A stretch of DNA of 64,000 nucleotides from Leptodactylus fallax (Eukaryota > Chordata > Amphibia > Anura > Leptodactylidae). Below are positions 56,985 through 64,000 of the stretch, one piece after another. Position 1 is the first letter of the stretch. Each line of letters starts with the position of its first letter. The stretch covers positions 992,001-1,056,000 of the forward strand of contig CAMRHE010000077.1 in assembly GCA_947044405.1 (NCBI GenBank). The letters are read 5' to 3'. Under the pieces are notes generated by a model. That model saw only the letters and a program-made list of their open reading frames with translations, was not told the DNA's origin and did no database searches. The position numbers were made by a program, and so were the translations under genes.

Positions 56985-57605
56985 TAATAAAGGCTATAGC
57001 TTGCCTTGCAAAAATGTAAAAAAAAAAAAAACTTAAACTGCTCCATATCTGGAAAAAGAAAAAAAGTTATGGATGTCAGAATACGGCAATGTAGAATAAG
57101 TTTATTCAAAGTTTATTTTTAAAACTAGTAAACTGTAGGAAAAACTAGATAAATTTTGTATTCCTGTAATTGTATTGCCCCACAGAAAAAAAAACCTAAA
57201 ACAATGGTGAAGTTTTTTTTTCCCATTCTACTTCACACATTATATTTTACTTTCCAAAAACATTTTATAAAATATTTACTGTTACCATTTGAAAATGCAA
57301 CATGTCCTGCAAAAACAAGGCCTCGTACAGCTGTGTTAAAAGGGTAGTCTAGGGAGTTCAATTTACCTTACTTTCTCCAGTGATAGATATATATATATAT
57401 ATATTTATTTATTTATTTTTTGGAAGCTGGACTTGGAGTCAGGTGGATCAGAACTAGCCCCCATCCCCCCAGTTCTATCATCATAAATTCACAAGCAAGT
57501 AAGGTAAATTAAACTCCCCTTTAATGGAAAAATAATACAAAAGTTATGAATGTTGAAAAGCAGGGAAAAATAAAAAAAAATTGTAAAATGTCTGTCAGGA
57601 GGGGG
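56985..57605. repeat. Copy of the large frog repeat, interrupted
   Basis: Matches the family at 12960-15538 by motifs such as aaaaaagttatggatgtcag, ttttgtattcctgtaattgtattgccccacag and tgcaacatgtcctgcaaaaacaaggcctcgtacagctgtg. Split at 57336-57524 by a T2-type element. Confidence 0.55.
57336..57524. mobile_element. Short T2-type MITE, 189 bp
   Basis: TTAA at 57336-57339 and 57521-57524. Ends aagggtagtctagggagttcaatttacctt and aaggtaaattaaactccccttt. A (TA)n/(TTTA)n run lies in the middle. Confidence 0.75.
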
Positions 57606-57714
57606 TTAATTGTTATAGACTGTATACAGTAGTTCTGAATTTGTTGAAAATTGCTTAGGCCATATATAAAAATTGGTGTCACATTGAGGCAAAGCCTTTC
57701 TATGTGCCCTCTAA

Positions 57715-57866
57715 GGTTGAGGCCACACATTGCAGTAAAGCTGCTTATTTTGCTGCTTTTTTTTGAGCCAAAATAAAATCTTCTATCTTCTTCTTCTAAA
57801 TCCACTCTTAGCTTTGGCTACAAAAACCGCAACAAAATCTGCAAGAAAAAGGCAGCTTTACGTGTA
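57715..57866. repeat. Fold-back MITE remnant
   Basis: ggccacacattgcagtaaagctgc and gagccaaaataa on the left; tagctttggctacaaaaacc and aggcagctttacgtgtag on the right. Same family as 30306-30537. Confidence 0.65.
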
Positions 57867-57870
57867 GCAT

Positions 57871-58592
57871 CTATGGCTTATCACCCTCATCCACAAGGCT
57901 CTCCATAATGCTGCACCTCCCTATATTTCCTCCCTCATCTCTGTCTATCGCCCAACCCGTACTCTCCGTTCACTCAATGACCTAAGACTAACATCCTCTA
58001 TTATCAGAACCTCCCACGCTCGTATACAAGACTTCTCCCGAGTTGCACCACTTCTCTGGAATGCTCTATCCCAGACTATCAGATTAACCCCCAATTTCCA
58101 CAGCTTCAAGCGTAAACTAAAGACATATCTTTTCAGACAGGCCTATCACAACTCCTAATGTAAACCCTTCCGTAGTTAGAATCCCTAAAACGTACCCTCC
58201 TCTGTTCACGCTTCTGCATTACCTCACAGGATATGATGCCGTATCAGAGTAACTTTATATGTCCAGGCACCATCTGCACGTTAAAGGACACGACTGGTGA
58301 CGGCTCATACAGCTTTATATATGTGTAATGACAGTAACCTCTATTACACAATTGTCTGACCATTGTACAAGCAATGCTACCTCCGATGCCGCCCCTGCTA
58401 CCTCCTGTGTCACCCCCTCTACCTCATAGATTGTAAGCTCTTGTGAGCAGGGCCTTCAGTCCCAGTGTGTGAATTGCCTATTTCTTTGTAATGTATCTTT
58501 TTTGTCAGTTCTTGAACCCTATAAATTGTACAGTGCTGCGGAATATGTTGGCGCTATATAAATAAAATGTATTATTATTATTATTATTATTA
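57871..58592 (+). mobile_element. 5'-truncated L2/CR1-like LINE with (ATT)n tail
   Basis: Starts inside ORF2, continues through a 3' untranslated region with catagattgtaagctcttgtgagcagggc and gtgctgcggaatatgttggc, and ends tatataaataaaatg plus an ATT array. The ATT-type tail is typical of the L2/CR1 group. Confidence 0.85.
57886..58158 (+). pseudogene. C-terminal ORF2 fragment of L2/CR1-like LINE
   Basis: 90 codons stay open to TAA at 58156-58158: LIHKALHNAAPPYISSLIS, TLRSLNDLRLTSSIIRTSHA, IQDFSRVAPLLWNAL, FKRKLKTYLFRQAYHNS. The order of motifs equals that of the frame at 14336-14611. The frame extends a little upstream (LWLIT) before the fold-back begins. No catalytic residues are included. 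Confidence 0.82.
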
Positions 58593-58748
58593 TGGCTTTA
58601 GGGTCTTTTAACATGTGGTCAGATCATTGTTTATTGCCATAGTTGCTTTGGAAAAAAATGTGGCCTTTTGTGATTGTGCAGTAATTGTGACTATTAAGTG
58701 TGATTTGCCATTGTTGGAGCAGCTTCATTCTATCATTGCAGGAAAACA

Positions 58749-58944
58749 TTAGAGCTTATTCACATGACAGGGTTTAACGGCCAGCACACGGATATGTGAA
58801 AGAATAGAGCATGCCTTTTCCCAGGTCATTTTCACGGATCCCTAACTAGATAAAATTTGTGAGGGATCTATAAAAACAGGTAACCCTTGGGAGTACTTTT
58901 TCACAGCCAAATGCATGGCACGGTCATGTGAGTAAGCTCTTATT
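58749..58944. repeat. Fold-back MITE
   Basis: Left ttagagcttattcacatgacagg; right cacggtcatgtgagtaagctctta. Internal cacggatatgtgaaa-like and ttttcacgga motifs. Related to 50948-51182. Confidence 0.75.
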
Positions 58945-59039
58945 CTGGTTTACAAGGCCCAAAATAACCCAACTTGTGAAATTGATTTACTATTAACCCA
59001 TTCAGCAGCTTCTATGCAGGCTTCATTTGGTCGTCACAG

Positions 59040-59231
59040 TCATTTGCTTTCATAGGGAACAATTGAATCCTGAAACAATTGGAGCAATTGGTCCTCTTGA
59101 AGATTGCAAAGGGGGAAGGGGTAATAGGATTTGTTTTCGTAATTCTCTTTTAATCTCGTTCGGATGAAGTCTTGGCATCTGTGCTCTAGCTTGTTTATCA
59201 ACTGGGCAGAAAATAGTATTTCATCTGCCAT
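59040..59231 (-). CDS. Orphan 63-codon frame, uncertain
   Basis: On the minus strand a Met codon in the context gcgccatcATGG opens 63 codons: MADEILFSAQLINKLEHRCQ, DFIRTRLKENYENKSYYPFP and so on, ending SIVPYESK. Composition is protein-like and it is not low-complexity, unlike most chance frames here. I do not recognise the family. No flanking splice sites were established. It could be a fragment of a processed copy, a small lineage-specific gene or chance. Confidence 0.2.
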   Translation of the reverse strand: MADEILFSAQLINKLEHRCQDFIRTRLKENYENKSYYPFPLCNLQEDQLLQLFQDSIVPYESK

Positions 59232-59280
59232 GATGGCGCAGGTGATATTTAAAATCAGAGGACGGGGTGCACCTGAAACT

Positions 59281-59718
59281 CTGCTGCTTTTTTCTTAGAC
59301 CCTGTTCATACCTGTAGCGGTGCTGCTTTTTCCTTAGACCCTGTTCATACCTGTAGCAGTGCTGCGTTTTCCTTAGACCCTGTTCATACATGTAGCGGTG
59401 CTGCTTTTTCCTTAGACCCTGTTCATACCTGTAGCGGTGCTGCTTTTTCCTTAGACCCTGTTCATACCTGTAGCGGTGCTGCTTTTTCCTTAGACCTTGT
59501 TCATACCTGTAGCGGTGCTGCTTTTTCCTTAGACCCTGTTCATACCTGTAGCGGTACTGCTTTTTCCTTAGACCCTGTTCATACCTGTAGCGGTGCTGTG
59601 TTTTCCTTAGACCTTGTTCATACCTGTAGCGGTACTGCTTTTTCCTTAGACCCTGTTCATACCTGTAGCGGTGCTGCTTTTTCCTTAGACCCTGTTCAAA
59701 CCTGTAGCGGTGCTGCTT
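59281..59718. repeat. 39-bp minisatellite, about 11 copies
   Basis: The unit is gctgctttttccttagaccc followed by tgttcatacctgtagcggt, 39 bp. Copies differ by single bases (gcgttttcc, cagtg, acatg, accttg). Confidence 0.95.
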
Positions 59719-59769
59719 TGGTCACCTCCAAATGGCAGCATGTTCTATTTTCTCCATGGTACTATGTGA

Positions 59770-60075
59770 CAGAACTTACTTAGAGGCTTGAGTTTCTTGA
59801 TAATTATGGCACACCTTGGGAGGTCCTGTGCGCCAGAATTATAATGTACATCAGTCAGGGGCTAGCATAGATTTTTGGTATAACTCACGCCAGTTTTCTG
59901 GCATGATTTGATGGATCAAGGCCCGCCCTCGATCCCTGTTTTGATCACTTTCGTAAAAAAAGTGGCAAGCAAGGTGCAGAAAGAGGAAAGTGGTGCACAA
60001 AAAAGGCCTGCGCACCAAAGAAGCGCCACATCTCTGCCAGTTTTTTGGCATGGAGGAAATAGTAATTTTCCACTA
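59770..60075. repeat. Dispersed repeat (family of 34550 and 49745)
   Basis: Motifs taactcacgccagttttctggc, gatggatcaaggcccgccc, aagtggcaagcaaggtgcag and gcgccacatctctgcc occur in inverted order relative to 49745-50130. Confidence 0.45.
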
Positions 60076-60500
60076 CTCTGTGTGTGACCACTGCAGGTTT
60101 AGCACTGAAATCACAATAGGAATTCTCTGTGATGTAGAATTGGAAACTATATTATCAGGATAACCATATGGGAAACACCTCTGTCCCCATGACAATTAAG
60201 CCATGTGAACATGCCCCTAAAGTTGTGTTATTGAAGACCCTTTCAATGGGCCCATATTCTATGGTAAGTCTATAATATAGCCACCTCCATATACTGTATA
60301 ATCTCCAGTATAAATGAAATTCAACACAGAGGGTCTTGCAGCAAGACAGACAATATTGTGCAAGTTTCTTTTCTCAGTTCAGTAAAGGTTATGGCCTGTT
60401 TGCTCACATGTCACATTTTTTTTCCATATAAAGCAGTTCTCAGGAACTTTTCCTTAGCCACTGTAGGTCAGCAAAATCTCTGGCCCTCTCCATTGTTTAA
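60076..60500. other. Intron sequence, no gene recognised
   Basis: No exon or clear repeat. Confidence 0.4.
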
Positions 60501-60779
60501 GCTATGTTCACATCTGCATTGGAGTCCATCCGGCACAGTGTCCATGAGAAATCGCAAACCAAAAATTTCTTTAAACCTGACTTTTTTTTTTTTCCTGGTA
60601 ATGTCAGGAAGAAAATATAAAGAAGGATTCCGACACTCTCAACATGGAATACCCTCCAAAATGTATTCATTCCAGATATAAACTTGACATTTTATAGACC
60701 TTCCTCAGACATCGGATTATAGGTCAGCAATGTGGGACAGCATCAATGTAAAGCAGAGTGGCTGAGAAGTGGGGCATCT

Positions 60780-60893
60780 GAAAAGGAAGCTCTTATACTT
60801 TTCCCTTCTGTTAAATCTACTCCTGGCTTTGGCTCAAAAAAACGCAGCCAAATCTGCAACAAATAAAGCTGATTTTCTGCAACGTGGGGCCTA
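60780..60893. repeat. Arm of the cgcagcttttt fold-back family
   Basis: tctactcctggctttggctcaaaaaaacgcagc and ttttctgcaacgtggggcc match the right arm of 30306-30537. Confidence 0.7.
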
Positions 60894-60934
60894 ATTCCAT
60901 GGCCTTTTATACCATCAAAAAAGCTCCATGCAGC

Positions 60935-61166
60935 CAGGGCTGTGGGGCCAGTTTTTAGTTACAGTATTTAGTTAAGGATATTGATATTGTATAATTTATT
61001 AGATACATAGTTTGTTACATATTTACTTTCTTAGGAATTCAGTCACTGGCTTTTTAAGGAATTAGAGGACTTTTACTGTTCCTAACCTACCATGACTGTC
61101 AGCTATTTATGAAGGGAAAATAGAGGAGTTGGAGTCACTGGTTTGGCCTACTATCTCCAAAGCCCT
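60935..61166. mobile_element. Short hAT-like element
   Basis: Ends CAGGGCTGTGG and, inverted, CAGGGCTTTGG; the interior repeats ggagtcactgg-type motifs. No 8-bp duplication was found, so the class is tentative. Confidence 0.45.
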
Positions 61167-62530
61167 GTGTGAACGAAGCATTAGCCCTTATTCACACATC
61201 CCTTATTCATTCATGTGTGCTGTCAATGTCTGATGCTTCTTCTTCTTAGGCTGGGTTTACTCAGTGCTTTTTTATATGCACGTCTAGCGGCAGCCGCAGG
61301 GATCACACAGTTATACAGTATATACAGCATGGCCTTAGTCTTTATTTTTTATATCAAAGGGAATGTCATATCAATTATATCCCTCTGTAATAAGACAAAT
61401 CTGCAAAGTGAAATGAGATGGCTGCAGCTGCTCTGTGCTGCAGCTTTGTTCTCTTATTTTCTTTATTGTTCTAAGGGGATTTGGGAATAAAATCCGAGAC
61501 ATCTGTAGTAGTCATTTATTTGATCACAGTCTCAATTTGTTTGCTTTTTGCAGAAATGAGTTTATGCAGAGATATCGGAGCATACGTTCTCTTTCAGTGC
61601 CCAGCCGGGGATCTGGGGAGGGGAATATGATGACTTTATTATGGTGGTGTGTGCTTGGATAATGGTTAGCGTTTATTCATGTGTTTTCATCCCATGTATA
61701 ACAGAATCCACATCAAATCCATCGCTACTTGTTACATCCCCGTTGGTTCGGATAGTCTCCTCCTTACATATACTGTAGAATACAATGAGACTTGAGAGAG
61801 AGAGAATACCATCTTAGGTAATCTGCCTTCATGACAGCCTTTTAAAGTGAACTTTACTACACAGTCATTCTTGGAATATTCCATAGAAATATTGTTCGTT
61901 CATGGCCTAGCGACTATCTGATGATCTTGTCAGAATTTAGATCCTACAGTCATGTGTTGTTAAATTTATCCTGCCAAACGTTTGTTATAGTTGAAGACGG
62001 TTGTCTGATGTGCACAGGCCTATGGGTCTCATTTACACATTGCAGATTTTCAGAATGAAAACTGTTCAGTGAGTGATTTCTAAAATGTTTGAGGATCCTC
62101 TGGACATATCTACTAGCACTGTCCCTGCAACCATACAGTAGGGGAGAGCATCGCTTCCCACCGGATAAGGGTTCTCACTGTTGACTAGTAGCAGCACGTG
62201 TGTAGGGTGCAGCCACACAATGTACCACGCGGCGCTGTAGAGGCACTCCAGGGCTTAAGCGAAAGTATTACTGCTGGCCGGGCAGTTATCTGTAAAGCCG
62301 CATGGTCAGTAATGAGGAGAAGCCGCTAGCCCATCCTTCAGCTCTGCATGGTACATGATGAGGCAGCCGCTGGCACTGACCATTTCCAAGTGAACTTTAT
62401 TATAATTGGTCAGGGTCATCAGAATCTGAATAAGCCGCTCTATTGTGACTTTTGCCAGTAGTTTTCAGACAAATGTGGCTAAATAGTACAAGAGAACTGC
62501 AACAGACTCACCTGTAAAGTGATATGTGAC
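61167..62530. other. Intron sequence, no gene recognised
   Basis: Chance frames only. Confidence 0.4.
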
Positions 62531-62534
62531 CTAA

Positions 62535-62872
62535 AGAGGTTGTCGAATTTGGAAAACTCCTTTCCAAATACCATATTATAGAATTGCGAATAATAGGGTT
62601 CCTCTGTTCAAGGTTCAGATGTCTTGGCCAGAATGGAGAGTGGCTACAAAGAGCATCTGTGGCTCTGGAGGACCAGTCCTATCCTGCATTACACAGACAA
62701 CACATTGATGTACATGAGTATTGGGTACAGTGTACACTTAATGCTAGGTTTACCTACAGATTACAGTTTATTACTGGGTGTTACAACAGGGCGTCACTTT
62801 ATGATAAGCTTATTGTCAATGGACTGTTCTAACAATAGGGATTTCCAAACTGGAGAACCCCTTTAAAAGGAA
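62535..62872. mobile_element. Decayed T2-like element
   Basis: Left aaagaggttgtcgaatttggaaaactcc; right ggatttccaaactggagaacccctttaaa, ending TTAA. The interior is only weakly paired. Another T2-like end (aaaggaaccagtcaggagg) follows directly. Confidence 0.5.
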
Positions 62873-63288
62873 CCAGTCAGGAGGTTTTAAGACTTTAAAC
62901 CATCAGAATGTACTTATGGATCAGTGGTTTAGTGCCCAAAACCAGCCTGTGGCAGGCCTGTCTGCTCCAAAAACCCCCCGGGATGGACAGGCTTACCAAA
63001 GACAGTGGTCCAAAACCTCCTGACAATATATTTCAACTATCAGTACTTACTGTTCAGAAAATCACACCTTCTGGAGGTCCCATTCACTTCCATGGCTCTC
63101 TGCTGGCCTGTGACATTTTGGTACATCTGCTTAGAATTTCAGCATTGTGGCCTCTTTGTCTTGGGGTTGGTAAGTGACCCTGCTTGCTGGTTCAGCTGAG
63201 CGATGACTGACAGACCCATTGACACTTGCTGAGATCTGACCTAAACTAAATTTCTCTTTCCACTAGTAATTTTTGTCTTTCCTTTTAG

Positions 63289-63392
63289 CTTTAGAGATAC
63301 AAGGATGCCTGTACAAGTCAACAAATGCAGTCCACATGAAACCCAGCACCTCCCACTGCTCAATGTAGAAAACTGATTTTTTTATAATTCAG
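63289..63392 (+). other. HYCC2: Candidate non-coding exon 2 of HYCC2
   Basis: A pyrimidine tract ending ttttgtctttccttttag precedes the segment and a consensus donor CAG|GTAAGT follows it. The 104-nt segment lies in otherwise repeat-poor sequence downstream of the presumed HYCC2 first exon, in the right direction. It contains a 23-codon frame (ATG at about 63306, MPVQVNKCSPHETQ onward) that ends before the donor, so it would be untranslated or carry an upstream ORF. Identity is inferred from position only. Confidence 0.35.
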
Positions 63393-64000
63393 GTAAGTGT
63401 GAGTGACGCTTTGCGGAGTGTGACACATGCCTGGAATAGGATCACCCCAGGGTTCTAGTTATCACAAGTCTGATTTTACACATTTGGGATCTTGTCTAAG
63501 ACAGACGGAAGGTACTGAGAATGTTGGCAGGAATCCAAAGTACATTGTGCGTTTTCAATGACCTGAAACCCTTGCGTAAGAGAAGTTAATACCTTACTTG
63601 CAGAACAAGTATTCACTAAGGATTGTGGAATGTTTTATTGGGATTTGTGACAATCTAGACGACGTCAGATTAAAGATAACAACATCTGTGCAAAGCTTAT
63701 GACTTCACCACCCGAAGCAAAAAACAGAAAATGTAAAGATTTGTGTGAAGCTGTATTTACATAGTAGGGACTTGCATATATGGCAGTTCCCAAATACAGG
63801 GTTTTTTTTTATGGAAATGTTCTGGTTGGGATCAATACAATGTATGAAATTAAGCGTCCAGCTCTATGTATGTGCTAAACAATATATATCATAAGTGTTG
63901 AGCTAGAAATTAAAATAATACTTCTATGGCGAGCTGTTGAAGTAATAACCAGTTTTATGATATGACTGTTAGGATGAGCAACACCTCTGTAGAACATCAT
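63393..64000. other. No gene recognised
   Basis: Ordinary sequence to the window edge. Confidence 0.4.

Overview
The window looks like vertebrate, most likely anuran (frog), nuclear DNA. The evidence is a split nuclear gene with GT-AG introns and an upstream CpG-rich promoter, together with a dense load of repeats: three Tc1-like transposons, hAT elements with 8-bp target duplications, many fold-back elements ending in TTAAAGG (the T2/Kolobok MITE signature known from Xenopus), and L1/Tx1-, L2/CR1- and Penelope-type retroelements. There are no bacterial features; nearly all long open frames are transposon-derived or are chance frames in simple repeats. The exact species cannot be read from the sequence.

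Host genes. The one secure host gene is NDUFB3 (mitochondrial complex I B12 subunit) on the minus strand. Its 97-residue product is encoded by two exons (33808-33944 and 33287-33443), a probable non-coding first exon ends at 38753, and a poly(A) signal lies at 33221-33226. Upstream is a CpG-rich region with CCAAT boxes, a GC box, an ETS site and a CRE-like site (about 38780-39160). On the other side of it a spliced leader points rightwards. In mammals NDUFB3 is head-to-head with HYCC2 (FAM126B), so the rightward transcript is probably HYCC2; its first exon would end at 39156 and a candidate second non-coding exon lies at 63289-63392. Most of 39.2-63.3 kb would then be HYCC2 intron 1. No HYCC2 coding exon is visible.

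Layout. 1-7.4 kb: fold-back elements, microsatellites and a 650-bp pyrimidine-rich array. 7.4-9.1 kb: complete Tc1-like element with one frameshift. 12.9-15.5 kb: a three-level nest (large frog repeat, then a MITE, then an L2/CR1-like LINE). 16.9-20.9 kb: minus-strand L1/Tx1 LINE split by a fold-back, a T2 element and a truncated Tc1. 22.7-24.5 kb: fold-backs and a tandem duplication. 24.8-26.4 kb: Tc1-like element with an intact 340-residue transposase. 28-30 kb: an L1 fragment broken by a T2 element, followed by two abutting T2-type elements. 31.4-32.7 kb: hAT element. 33.2-39.2 kb: NDUFB3 and the divergent promoter, with a T2 element nested in a larger palindrome in its first intron. 39.2-64 kb: intron with further T2 elements, a Penelope-like 3' end with GIY-YIG endonuclease, a second hAT element, an L2/CR1 3' end and a 39-bp minisatellite.

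No previously unknown multi-gene system is evident. The most interesting material is transposon biology: an intact transposase in an element whose left terminal repeat is damaged, a hammerhead-ribozyme-like fold inside a 119-bp insertion with a 15-bp target duplication, a T2 insertion whose empty site survives in the opposite arm of the same palindrome, and two hAT insertions at TCTAGA targets carrying related internal palindromes and minisatellites.
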